This document shows, in pieces, positions 25,376 to 36,474 of a stretch of DNA of 64,000 nt (its first letter is position 1; each line of letters begins with the position of its first letter). The notes beneath the pieces are model-generated. The model saw nothing but the letters and a program-made list of their open reading frames with translations, did no database searches and was not told where the DNA came from. The stretch comes from Hyperoodon ampullatus (Eukaryota > Chordata > Mammalia > Artiodactyla > Ziphiidae), in assembly GCA_949752795.1 (NCBI GenBank), contig OX457060.1, positions 105,908,949 to 105,972,948 on the forward strand, in the 5' to 3' direction. Position numbers and translations under genes: made by a program.

Positions 25376-27430
25376 TCACTTTCTTTCAAAACCTTCACTT
25401 GAATCTTTCCAATCACAAATGTTGGTATGAAAAAAATGTAACTTTATTTTTCTTATATCTGGATGAGATCTCTATCTTAAGACCCCATTCTTCCGAAGGA
25501 TAAAGCTTAGTTATTTCCAATAAATTCTATTGCTCCAGGGATTTCTGAGTATTTCATGCTTTATTCAAATTCAGAATCTGCCCTCCACACCCCTCTTTCT
25601 TCCTGTGTTTGGGAAAGTACATCTACTTCTCTTGTTCAGTCTGTCTCAATGCTGTGTTGCAATCTTTGAACTGTATCTCATGTTATAAGGTACTCAAGCG
25701 TTCTTTCTCCATGCTGGCATCAATATCAAGATGTGATTGCAACCGAGATGTGATCTTCCATAATGTCTTCTTGTGCCCCTAGGGCCCTCGCAGGACAGAT
25801 GCTTCTTTCTCTCTCACCCTCACTTCTACATCTGGGGTCTTTGGGGGGAATTCTCATGCCACCACAGGCCATAGGATGCTCACTGGACCTGCGTCAGCCT
25901 TATTTCTGCCCCCACACCCTATTAACTATATCGAAGAGATTGCTATTGTACTCTTCTAGAGTAGTTGATTCTGTGGGAACTCTTAGATGCTCAGGGTCCT
26001 AGTGGAAAGTAGGGGCAGAAACCCTTCATTTTCAGAGTCCCCTCAATTCTGGATTTTCTACTATCTACTCCCATACTTTGCAACTTAGTTATTGGAGAGA
26101 CTGAATGAGACAAATATTGTTTTTAATTCCTTCTATGTTATACTTGCATCAAGGTTTCTGAATTTGAAAGCCAATATTTAGCATTTATTCCAGAGAAATT
26201 TCCTTGAATGAGGGAGGGTCAACTAATAAAAGAAGATGCCAGGGAAAAAGTAACAAGCAATGTTTCACATATGGACCCATAGGTTGAACTACACTGTCAT
26301 TTAAGAATCAAACCCAAATCAACACTTTACTTCTACCTCAAGCATATTTCTCTTTTCCTTTTAATGCTGAACTCCTCAAAAGAGGTCTCCATTTCTCAAT
26401 CATCTAACAAGTAATAGTTCCCAGTCACATGGCATCTATGCATCAGAAATAGAAATACTTTGTAAGATTTCATGAGCTTTCTTGCTTCAAGTTCACGAAT
26501 ATATATCTGTACTGAAATATAGGGGGTTTGCGTTTTCTGGAATTCCAGTATTATCTGTAAGTTTTAAGTCAGCCTGCAGAGGGCAGCAAATAGTAGTGCA
26601 AATCCCTGTGCTTTAAACTTCAGGATTGTAGTAGCAGTTGATTAAGAATAAAGCATAATGTGAGTTCACATTATATAAAGTCAGCACTGAAAGTTTTTAT
26701 TAATGTAAGGGAAATTTTTGTGGCTTTTTTGTTTAAGTAAAAATAAGTGCTGGGCTGCTTGTTAGTGAAAAAGAAGTAGTCAAATCTGGTTTTGGTAGGA
26801 CTTTATTCCTTTGGTACTTCTAGATCTTTCTTCCAGACAACCAGGACCTGCTCACTGCCTCTAGATACTGAGAACACCGGCTCTCCCAGTGGGTTATCAC
26901 ATATTCCAGGCACTCAGAATTATGCCCCCTCCAATAAAAATAATTATCTTGTATTTCTACCTGTGTTTTCTTCTATGGATAATGATAATTTATATAGAAT
27001 AACTACTCTTATATGCACACTATCCTTAACAGATATATATTTTAAAACCTAAGTATCTAAAATAAAGCCATTTATAAAAAGAATAAATTTTATTGCAGGA
27101 TGGTATTTTTAAGTAAGTTTTACTTGCCTAAGGAGACAGGTATGAAGCAAGATTCCCCAATACCTAAGTCAGTGATCAAATAAATAACTACAAAAACCTA
27201 CAAAAGGGGGGAGGGTAAAACTTACCAGCAGCAACAAAATAAATAAAGGGTCACAACATAATGCCATAAAGAAATGGGGTCAAAGAAAGACATAGAAAAT
27301 ACTGTCACATTGCATTACACCTAAACTTGCCTTCATCTCCCAGAAGAATTATCATGAAAAGTGAGTCTAGAGCATTATGAAAGTTCTCACTAATGTCATC
27401 TAATTTAGAAATATGTGGACTGAGGAGTTA
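25376..27430. other. Unassigned DNA, no gene seen
   Basis: Mixed composition with several short open frames lacking similarity. No repeat family or RNA gene was recognised apart from the candidate CTCF motif at 26573. Confidence 0.4.
26573..26588 (+). promoter_or_regulatory. Candidate CTCF-type site
   Basis: CCTGCAGAGGGCAGCA fits the CTCF core apart from T at the third position. It points the same way as the motif at 24279. Occupancy is unknown. Confidence 0.3.
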
Positions 27431-28651
27431 AGTAGGTATCCCTGAGAAAAATGAAGGAGAGACCCACAAAAATACAAGCCTAGCTTGAGAATTCATCAGC
27501 GAAAAGAAGGGCCAATTGGCTTAATAGTATCTTTAATGGTACCGTTCAATGTTGGAATGACAGCCAACCCAAGAATCCACTCATGACAGAATCTCAGAGA
27601 AGAACTCAGATGCCAGATCTACAGCAAGGGTAACACTCCTCCACCCCTGCCATCTCCACATGCTCGGCCTACACCTCTGCCATCTCTACATGCTCATAAG
27701 CTTGAAAGAAAGACCAGCTGGTTATAGATAAGTTGAGAAGTGATTCAAAGAAAATCCATATTATGTTGAATTGTAGCAGTACCTGATGATAAATGTGACC
27801 AAGGTAAAACTAAATCACATGGCAATTACGGAACTATGATAGAGCAAAAATGAAGACGGAAGGAAGGGAGGGAGGGAGGGAATACAGAGAAAGGAAGAAA
27901 ACAAGGAAAAAAGGAAGAGAGACTTACAGTTCAAAACAGGCAAAAGTCTGGAAGTTAGCATAACTCAAACTACAGAGGCAGAGTCCCCAAGTGTTTTGTG
28001 CTATACAACAACATAATGTCAAAGTAAATAATCCAATAAAAGAAGAGCTAAAAACCAAGATGATTAGAATTAAAAGGTTAAAAGGAGATTCAGAGATAAG
28101 AAAACAATCTGAGAACTGACCCATAATTGTAGATGTAACAAATAAACTGTAATACCAGAAACACCAAGGGAAAAGATAAATTATAATAAAACAGAATAAA
28201 GGCTTGAGATAACTGTAATGGGTGCAGAAGAAAAAGCAAGTTTAAGGCAACTTTACTTCCATTACTGGTAACATGGTTAACTAAGTACCAGGACTGACCC
28301 TAATTGCTGAAAACAACTAAAACTGCTGAGCAAAAATATTTTTAAAAATCTTAAATGCATGCAAATGCTACCGAAATAAGTTAATACTACTTAGGCTAAA
28401 AATAAGTTAAAGGCAGGAATTCCAAGAGGTAAGTAAAGCACTGAGGTTGTTTTTTGCCTTAATGGCATTTGCTGAGCTCAGATGATCTCAAGCATTAATT
28501 TTTAAGGTTTCAGGGATGGGAGACAAAGCCCACACCCCACTCAAGTAGGGATTATATTAGGAGACTCCTTTTAAATGAAACTGGACCCCAAAGTGTTATA
28601 CTCCCAGTTTAAGAATGAACTAGAAATACACACTGACACCAATCTAGAACT

Positions 28652-28692
28652 GAAAAGAAAGAAAGAAAGAAAAAAAGAAAGAAAGAAAGAAA
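28652..28692 (+). repeat. (GAAA)n microsatellite
   Basis: A run of about nine GAAA units with one slightly longer A interruption. Confidence 0.9.
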
Positions 28693-28826
28693 ATTGCCCA
28701 TCTTGAAACATGAACATTAAACCTTGATTCTGATTGGAGGTAGAAAAGGATTTCTCCTGAAAATTCATAACCACAATCTGGCTTCCATTTAATTTGTATC
28801 CTGAACACATATCACATGATATTATG

Positions 28827-28828
<2 letters not shown>

Positions 28829-28879
<51 letters not shown>
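28829..28879 (+). repeat. (AC)n microsatellite
   Basis: About 25 uninterrupted AC dinucleotides; likely length-polymorphic. Confidence 0.97.
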
Positions 28880-28880
<1 letters not shown>

Positions 28881-29435
28881 CAAAAGCAAACCTCTCAAAT
28901 CAACAGGTAGTTTAGTTTAAATTAATACAGCACTGATAATGCCCACAGATGTCTCACAGAAACAAATGCTAATCCTCCCATGGAGGAATCCACCTTCATC
29001 CCAGGCCTCAGAGAATTTCCACAGATAAAGTTCAAATAAAAATGAGAGCTCAATGTAAAAAGAAAAAAAAAAAGTCAATGAGCACACAAGGAAACAAGGC
29101 ACCACGCATGAGAGCTAGCACAAACAACATTAAGCCTCAGGAGCCTTCAGATACAGGAATTGTCAGACAGAACAAATACAAATAAATTTGTTTAAAATGT
29201 CTTAAAATATAAAAAGGCATGAAAATCATGAGTAAAGAATACATAGATGTGTAAAAACCCAACACTTCTAGAAATGAAAAATTAATAGAAATTTAAAACT
29301 CAATGGATGGTTTATACCAAATTGTCTGTAACTGAAGTCCAGAGATACAAAGCAGTAGAAAAATATGAAAGAGAAATGAAGGACAGAATAAGATGGTCTA
29401 ACATATATCTAATTGGAATTCCAGAAGGAGAAGAA

Positions 29436-29454
29436 TGAGAGAGAGAGTGAGAGT

Positions 29455-29528
<74 letters not shown>
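29436..29528 (+). repeat. (GA)n microsatellite
   Basis: About 45 GA units. The left end is interrupted by GTGA units; the long right part is pure. It interrupts the L1/HAL1-like ORF1 region. Confidence 0.97.
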
Positions 29529-29897
29529 AAGAGAAGGCAAGGAGGAGTGAGCATGGGGTAGGGGCTATATTTGAAGACACGGATTGATAATTTTTTACAG
29601 CTGGTGAAAGAATATAAGCATTAGAAGCAGGAACTCCAATGAACCCCAAGGAGGACAACTTAAATCCAAATTTAAGATCCACCATAGTTAAACTGCAGAT
29701 CCCTTAAAGAAAAAAAGAAAGGAAAAGAAGAGGAAAAAAATTCTTTAAAGTTCTATGACAGTTTTTTCAGAAGAGGAAATTCATTCAAATCTCATTCTCT
29801 GCCTTATCTCTAAGAAATACTTTGTCTTATTCTTTCCACAAATACTTGGAAAAGTAATAGAGAAACCCATGTTATAAATCCTGTTCCTGAATATGGA

Positions 29898-30417
29898 TTT
29901 TTTTTTTTGTCAATTGGAACAGTTCTATTTTAATTGACACCTGTAAGATCTTTTAAGACCAGTGTCAAGACGTAGCATGAGCATCTATATCTTCAAACAG
30001 GCTAACCTGGTATTCCAATTGTGCCGTTATCACAAAGTTAAATTCAGCTGAGTTAAGTTGACAAAGTACAAGACAAAGTTTGCTCTAAAGACTCATCACG
30101 GGGATCCACTGCCGTGGCAAAATCGTTACCAACAAGCTGAGTAGTCTGAAGTAAAGTCGCCCGTCTTTGAACAGTCAAATTAATTCTGCACGAACCCAGC
30201 TGCTGACGCGGAGCACAGACGTCAGGGTACTCACAGAACCCGCGGGCTCCTGTGACTGCGCATGCTCCAAACTCCAAGCCCGCTATCTTCTCGGAATGAA
30301 GCCAATCCCCCAAGCGAACGCAAGGGGGCGGGTGTGGCTGCGGGCTCGGCTCTGCAGAGGCGGCTTCAGGTTCCACTTAACACCGCAGCAAGCAAGTCGC
30401 CGAGACTCTCGAAAGCT
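29898..30417 (-). pseudogene. Probable processed retrocopy of an unidentified mRNA or lncRNA
   Basis: Read on the minus strand, a GC- and CpG-rich 5' part (about 30120-30417) passes into AT-rich sequence. It ends with ATTAAA about 20 bases before a run of 11 A (T-tract at 29898-29908). That order, GC-rich 5' end, poly(A) signal and tail, is typical of a retroposed full-length transcript. A frame of 107 codons (30053-30376) stays open but begins with GTG rather than ATG. I do not recognise the parent; a short-ORF or snoRNA-host type transcript is possible. An alternative is a genuine CpG promoter next to a chance T-tract, since the GC part also holds GGGGGCGGG and TGCGCATGC-like elements. Confidence 0.5.
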
Positions 30418-31400
30418 CCACTATCTAATTCTAGGGCAGGAGCAAGCGGTGGTGCTTATGTGCCAAATGATGGGAGGCATGGGCTTGGCAAACCAGTCCA
30501 GTTATGGCGGCCCAGCCAGCCAGCCGGCAGCTGAGTGGTGGTTATGGAGGCTGCTATGGTGGCCAGGGCAGCCTGATGAGTGGATACGACCAAGTTTTAC
30601 AGGAACACATCAGTGATTTTCAATCAAACATTGCATAGGCAGCCAAGGAGCAGTGAACAGCAGCTACTACAGTAGTGGAAGCCGAGCATCTATAGGAGTG
30701 AACGGAATGGGAGGGATGTCTATAGCATGTCCAGTGTGAGTGGTGGATGGGGAATGTAATTGATCCTGATCACTGACTCTTGGTCAACATTTTTTAAAAG
30801 AAAAACAAAACTTAAGTTTTAACAGTTTTGCAATACAAGCTTGTGATTTATGCTTACTCTAAGTGGAAATCAGCAGTGTTTTAAAGACTTAAGGTTCAGT
30901 ATTTTTGAACACAAACATTCATTTAGGATGTAACAACTAGGTTGAGTAATTATTACTGTTAAATACTTTTCAGCTTTTCTCAAGTTATATTGTAGGATGT
31001 ACTTAAGCAGTGGGTGTATTTAGGTTAAAGCAGTTGAATTATGTTAAATGTTGCTCTTACACCACTTTACATTGAACACTGGATGCATGTTGAAAGACAT
31101 GCTTTTTTGTAAAACTCAATATAGGATCCGTGTGTACAATTAAAAATGAAACATTTCGCATGTTTGTTAATTCTAGTTTCATTTAATGACCTCGATGGCA
31201 CGTAAGTTTAAGCATTTTTTTAAGTTAATGGGGAAAATTTGAGACGCAATACCAATACTTTAGGATTTTGGTCTTGGTGTTTGTATGAAATTCGGAGGCC
31301 TTGATTTAAATCTTTCATTGTATTGTGATTTTCCTTTTAGGTGTATTGTGCTAAGTGAAACTTGTTGAGTAAATCTTCCTTTTAAAAAATAAATAAATCG
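30418..31400 (+). pseudogene. HNRNPH1P: 5'-truncated processed pseudogene of HNRNPH1
   Basis: The segment matches the last coding part and 3' UTR of the RNA-binding protein hnRNP H1. Recognisable encoded pieces, split between frames, include [19 protein letters not shown], a GGYGG-type glycine/tyrosine stretch, SGYDQVLQE and SDFQSNIA followed by TAG at 30636-30638. About 750 bases then resemble the hnRNP H1 3' UTR, ending near AATAAA at 31389-31394 and an A-rich run. It is broken by a 2-base loss just after the AGASGGAY piece and by a small insertion in the serine/glutamine region. It lacks all upstream RRM coding sequence and introns, so it is an L1-mediated retrocopy. H1 is preferred over H2 because the terminal peptide reads SDFQSNIA. 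No function is expected. Confidence 0.88.
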
Positions 31401-32440
31401 CAGCTGTGTATACTAAATTGATACTATAATCAAAAGAAGGAGAAGGTCGGAGAGAGTGGAGGAGAAGGAGAAACGAAGAACCAAGTAAAACCAAACAAAC
31501 TCACATCTCTCTGGGAAGTACAATTACCAATTCACAAATATTTGGGAATAGGTGGAGATGTTTGTTTTCCCCCCTGTTGTTTCCTTCTAACATAGTTTTT
31601 TTTTTTTGACATAACTGATGAATATATATCTTTCTCTATGGAATATATGCAAACATGTTTTATTTAACTGGCTCTATAACCTTTTCTTGTTGTCCTCTTT
31701 TAAGTGCCAACATTTTTTCCACTTCATCTCTATCAAGGTTTATTTTGAGAGGGAAAAGCTGAAAGAAGCTATTTCTCAAAATCTAATACATACATACATA
31801 CAATGTGATTACACTCAAAACCGTTCTTAAAAGATTGGGACTCAAAAGAGAACACAATGCAGGGATGAAGAGAACTCCCATCCTTCTTTTCCATTTGCAC
31901 TTGAGTGCTACTTAGTAACAATATATCAGTACTTTTTACTGAATTTTTTTTAATTTAGGAAAATAAAAGGAATTGTCATCATTCTAAACAGAACTTTACA
32001 AGTGAGAATGTAAATTCTTTGAGTGAACTGAAGGACCAGAAGTGAAGTTATTGTAGGTTATAGTGTCGAATAAGGGAAACTCATAGCTCAGTCTTCCACA
32101 AACCCTATGCAAAAACACTCGGACACTTAAATTCCACATCGGCTTCATATTTTTATTCTTCCTTTGTAGTTTTAAATTAGAATGTTATAGGATGTTTTGA
32201 AATGATAAAGTGAAAGCCAACACTCATTATTTGAAGGATATGATTTATTTCACATTTTACTGTTTCGGGGCTAAGCAGCATCAAATTTCAGCATATATTT
32301 ATTTTTGTTACTCTTTTAATAGCAACAACCTAAGCAGACTTTTATATTTCATAGACTATTAAAATTCATATTTGAACATTTTCTATAGTTTGGGCAATTG
32401 CTATTAAAATTGTTAAAATAAATGTCAGTGGTTTTTCATG
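31400..32440. other. Unassigned AT-rich DNA
   Basis: No gene was found. A purine-rich stretch (GGAGAAGG-like, about 31436-31475) follows the HNRNPH1 pseudogene. Confidence 0.45.
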
Positions 32441-32442
32441 TC

Positions 32443-32545
32443 TTTTTTTTTTTTTTTTTATTAGTTTCTGCTTTATAACAAAGTGAATCAGTCATACATA
32501 TACATCTGTTCCCACATCCCCTCCCTCATGCATCTTTTTTTTTTT
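32443..32545 (-). mobile_element. L1 3' tail, antisense
   Basis: A T-tract is followed by 'TTAGTTTCTGCTTTATAACA', 'AAGTGAATCAGTCATACATA' and 'CCCACATCCCCTCCCTCATG': the terminal 100 bases of a cetartiodactyl L1, reverse strand. Confidence 0.85.
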
Positions 32546-32736
32546 TAACTAAAGATAATAACCACTATATATTATTTTTCATCAATGGGAAGATTTTGAG
32601 AAAGAAAATGCATTTAAGGTTTTGGCTCAGGTTTAATAGTGCACATATACAATTCTAGTTCATTGATTACTCAGCGGAAAATACAAACATAAGAAGTCAA
32701 TTATCCAACTTGAGCCTCCAGATGTTTTGCTTCTGA

Positions 32737-32738
<2 letters not shown>

Positions 32739-32771
<33 letters not shown>

Positions 32772-32962
32772 GGTACGCGGGCCTCTCACTGTTGTGGCCT
32801 CTCCCGTTGCAGAGCACAGGCTCCGGATGCGCAGGCTCAGCGGGCATGGCTCACGGGCCTAGCCTCTCCGCGGCATGTGGGATCTTCCCGGACCGGGGCA
32901 CGAACCCGTGTCCCCTGAATCAGCAGGCAGACTCTCAACCACTGCGCCACCAGGGAAGCCCC
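32739..32962 (-). mobile_element. CHR-type SINE, short form
   Basis: A 31-base T-tract leads into GCGGTACGCGGGCCTCTCAC and ends CCACCAGGGAAGCCCC. The imperfect flanking repeat GCTTCTGAC / GCTTATGAC lies at 32729-32737 and 32963-32971. The long, pure tail suggests a fairly recent insertion. Confidence 0.93.
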
Positions 32963-32964
32963 GC

Positions 32965-35900
32965 TTATGACTTTAAGAACAGGGAAAAGGACAGAAGATT
33001 CCTGAAACATACATGCCTTTCTAATTGGAGTTATTTTTGTGTAAGTATGGCAAATAGAATAGATAGTATTTAAACTTTTAGATTAATAGGAAGATATAAT
33101 AGAAAAGAAAATCAAGGTTAAAACAAAGTCATTGCTGGGTTCGGTGTTTATATTTTGAGACATCAGCATAAATGAAAACACAATAGACAAAGATATGAAC
33201 TTACAATTCACTTTTTATTCCCTTCTTTAGAAGTATGTAATTAGAACCTGATTTTGTAGATGAAGAGACGACCATGCTGGGCAGAACCCTTGGAAAACAA
33301 GAGGAGTTCAGCTGGGCATCCAGAGTTAACACACTGTGTTCCCCAACACCAGAGTGATTCTCAGGGGCTTGCTGTAGAGCTGGGGAGTTTTAAAGAGTTG
33401 ACATTTCTATGTTTGGTCAACCTAAGAGTGCTTGTACCATAATCGTAGAGGATGGTGAGGTGGGTATGGGCCCCTATTACTTATTAGCTCTTTTAAAATG
33501 CTTGAGCTAAATGAAACTGTTAAGGAGTGTTTCTCTAGCTCTTAAAAATATAAAGAATGATTTCCAGAATTCCCCAGAAAATAAGAACTGTTCCATTTGA
33601 GCTGAAGAACATATTGCATTTTCTACTTCACTGCAGAGATATTTCTTACTCTAAAATGCTATCCTCTTTTCATTCACACACAAATCATGGAACAGAAGGG
33701 GACTGGGGCTGGGCAGGGAGTATGAAGAGGAGTGATTTCACGTCAGGTGGGCTGGAAGCCAATAGCTGAGTTTTCATATGACCAAGTGTATTTATTTATA
33801 TCTGTTTTAGAATAGCAATTAAAATACTGTCTTTAGAAATAGTCAACTTAAAGCATTTTTATATAGTGCACATATGGTTTATGATGTCTAATTATCAAAC
33901 AGCAAATTTTTCATAATGCATAGATAATTACCAAAAATTAATGTTCTATGAATTTCATGTCAGTAAGATATTCTCTAATCATAGAAAAAATAAGAACAAG
34001 CTTTCTATTTCTAGCAAAACACACATTACCTCTCAGTTTCCCTTTTGATAATAATCCACTTGTATTTCTTTTTATTACATTTAGGAATAAAGATAAATCA
34101 ACTGTAACATTTTCTAGTTACTAGGACACAGGGAAATGCACCAGGCTCACTTAGAGAAGATCAGTATTCAAAAATTTTGCGATAGGTATGGAAGGAATAT
34201 AAAGAAATAAACATATGTCCCTTAAGTAACTTACATTACTATTTTTAGTTAGTATAAAAACCAAACACTCATGAAGAAACTAGTGATATGAAAAACAGAT
34301 AAGGAATTATTGAAGACAATATTGTGTCCTCACAATATTGAAACTGAATACAAATTTAGTTTCAAGGAGGAAGTGGAATTTAATCTGTGCTTTGAAAGAT
34401 AAGTTGCATCAAGTAGGTGGAGGGCACGTCAAGCGGAAGGGAAAAAAAGGGCTAAAAGAGTAATTGAGACAAGAATGAGCAAGGCACACTGTGAGGACAG
34501 TGAAGAGAGGGACTGGATTGGAGAAGACAGCACTTGTTGGGGTAGAGAGAATAGTGGGAAATAAGATTTTATAGAGGGTGGTTATCTTTTGTTATTAATA
34601 TTAAGGCCCTAATATTAGGGCCAAGCCAGAGAGTCTGGATGCAATGTAATAAGCAATAGGGAGCCATTATTGGATAGTTACTTTAAATTTTAATACTTTT
34701 ATATAAATTAGTAGTGTTTTTTTCATACACTCAGTAGAGCCTAAACTTAAGCCTCCAGTCTTATTTTCAGCAACTTAGAGTTGTCATTTCAAATGAAGGT
34801 TTTCCCTTTAGTATTTAAAGGATTAAACTAAAACCCTGATCCTGAAACATATGGGAAATCACCTCTGAATATATCAATAGGAGAAATCCATGCTGGAATA
34901 ATTGTGGTTCTGATTTTAATAGGGTGGAAGAATTGTATTGCATCCTTCAAGAAAGCTAACCAAGTTTCAACAATGCCAGGCTTTTAGTAATAGGGATGGC
35001 AGGATACAGCAAGGGAAGAGACTCGTGAGTGCCCAGCAGGGTGGCATTTCTATAGCTGCAGATGGGGTTTTTGGGAAGTTATTGCTCTACTAAGGACAGA
35101 GCTTCGAGGGAGAGTCAGAAGCAGGAGGCCATCCATCACTCACTTCTCTCCAGACTCAGAAACGGCAGTGCACAATCCAGAACACCAGTCTCCCTGTCGT
35201 GTGCTCTGACACATTCCAGGCCTGCCACAGAAAATAATAACAATGCTAATTTACATCATGTGGTGCTTTAGTGTTTTTCAAGGGCATTTGCTTTATCTCA
35301 CTCTACTTCCTTAGTCTTTCAATTCTGTTTTGAGGCCTGCAGGATAGATAAAACTTGCTCAGCATCAAGTCAGTGATTAGCAGAATCAGGACTCTCTTTT
35401 AGCCTTTACTGATTTCAAATCTAGAGATTTCTTTACTCCTTTAAATTGTCGCTTCATATGTGATGAAAAGCTTTCATTCTTTGTCCTAGGAAAATTTAAA
35501 TAATATACTGATTGAGAATAGACTTTAATATTTTTTCTAACTGAGGGCTTTATAACTCACTAGCAATGTTGATGTGATTTTTATTTCTGCTCAGTTTTGT
35601 ATTAGGCACTTTTCATAGAGTAGCAATTCTGACTGGAACTCAACTAGTGAAATGGTGGTGAAATTTCATTTTCAGTTACTATAACTATGTCCTATAAAAT
35701 TCTTATGTAGCTAGCTGGGAGCCTTCAAGCAATGGTCTCTAGAAAATCTCCAAGCTCCAGCTTCATTAGAACAGCTGGAAAATCCTGCTAAAGACTCAGA
35801 TTCTGGGGTTCCATTCGGGACTCACAGACTTAGATTCTCTGGGACCTGCCTTTGTAACTAGCATCTCAGGTGATGCTTCTGCACACTGATTTTAAAGAGC

Positions 35901-36245
35901 TCAAACTTGAATGACTCCCTTCCTGCTGAAAACCTCCTCTCCTCCTCCTCTTTCTTTTTCATCTTCAAGTTCAACAGTGTGCTATGCTAAAAAGAGCATT
36001 TCTTTTTTCCAGTTCAGTCCTTCTTAACATCTGCAAGATCACATACACACATACACACACATGCTACTAGGGTCACAGATCCACTCAAATCCTAGCCAAG
36101 CCACCTAACACAAAGAGGAAATTGTCAATGTTTGTCTGTGTGTGTGGGGGGATGTGGGCAACCCCAAGGCATCAAGATCCAGCAATATAATGCAATTATA
36201 ATTATATAATAATTAATGATGCAATATATGAAATAAAATATAATG
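32965..36245. other. Unassigned DNA, no gene seen
   Basis: There is no supported coding sequence. Parts at about 34300-34680 ('GGGAGCCATTATTGGATAGT') and 35240-35400 look like ancient interspersed repeats. 35700-35920 is vaguely MER5A-like. An 18-base palindrome is at 34605. Confidence 0.4.
34605..34622. repeat. Perfect 18-base palindrome
   Basis: GGCCCTAATATTAGGGCC is its own reverse complement with no spacer. Confidence 0.9.
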
Positions 36246-36246
36246 A

Positions 36247-36438
36247 GGGCTTCCCTGGTGGCGCAGTGGTTGAGGGTCCGCCTGCCGATGCAGGGGGCGC
36301 GGGTTCTTGCCCCGGTCTGGGAGGATCCCACGTGCCGCGGAGCGGCTGGGCCTGTGAGTCATGGCCACTGAGCCTGCGCATCCGGAGCCTGTGCTCCGCA
36401 ACGGGAGAGGCCACAACAGTGAGAGGCCCGCGTACCGC

Positions 36439-36454
<16 letters not shown>
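36247..36454 (+). mobile_element. CHR-type SINE, short form
   Basis: It starts GGGCTTCCCTGGTGGCGCAG, has A box GGCGCAGTGG and a mutated B box region GGGTTCTTGCCCC, and ends GTACCGC plus 16 A followed by a (TA)n run to about 36470. Target-site repeats are unclear in the AT-rich flanks. Confidence 0.92.

Positions 36455-36474
<20 letters not shown>

Larger units (their letters stand above)
27430..29740 (+). mobile_element. Old L1/HAL1-like 5' part and ORF1 region
   Basis: The right half (about 28900-29740) follows the ORF1 region of old L1/HAL1 elements: 'AAACTCAATGGATGG', 'AGAATAAGATGGTCTAACAT', 'CTAATTGGAATTCCAGAAGG', 'TTAAGATCCACCATAGTTAA'. The left half resembles the 5' region with weaker support. 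Microsatellites sit inside it and no usable frame remains. The left edge is a guess. Confidence 0.5.

Noticed and set aside
28571..28876. Cys/Val repeat protein on the minus strand
   Set aside because: It is the translation of the (AC)n microsatellite.
29312..29685. Leu/Ser repeat protein on the minus strand
   Set aside because: It is the translation of the (GA)n microsatellite.
30167..30616. 149-codon plus-strand frame as a new gene
   Set aside because: It runs from the antisense of the GC-rich retrocopy into a shifted frame of the HNRNPH1 pseudogene; the HNRNPH1 peptide is only partly in frame.
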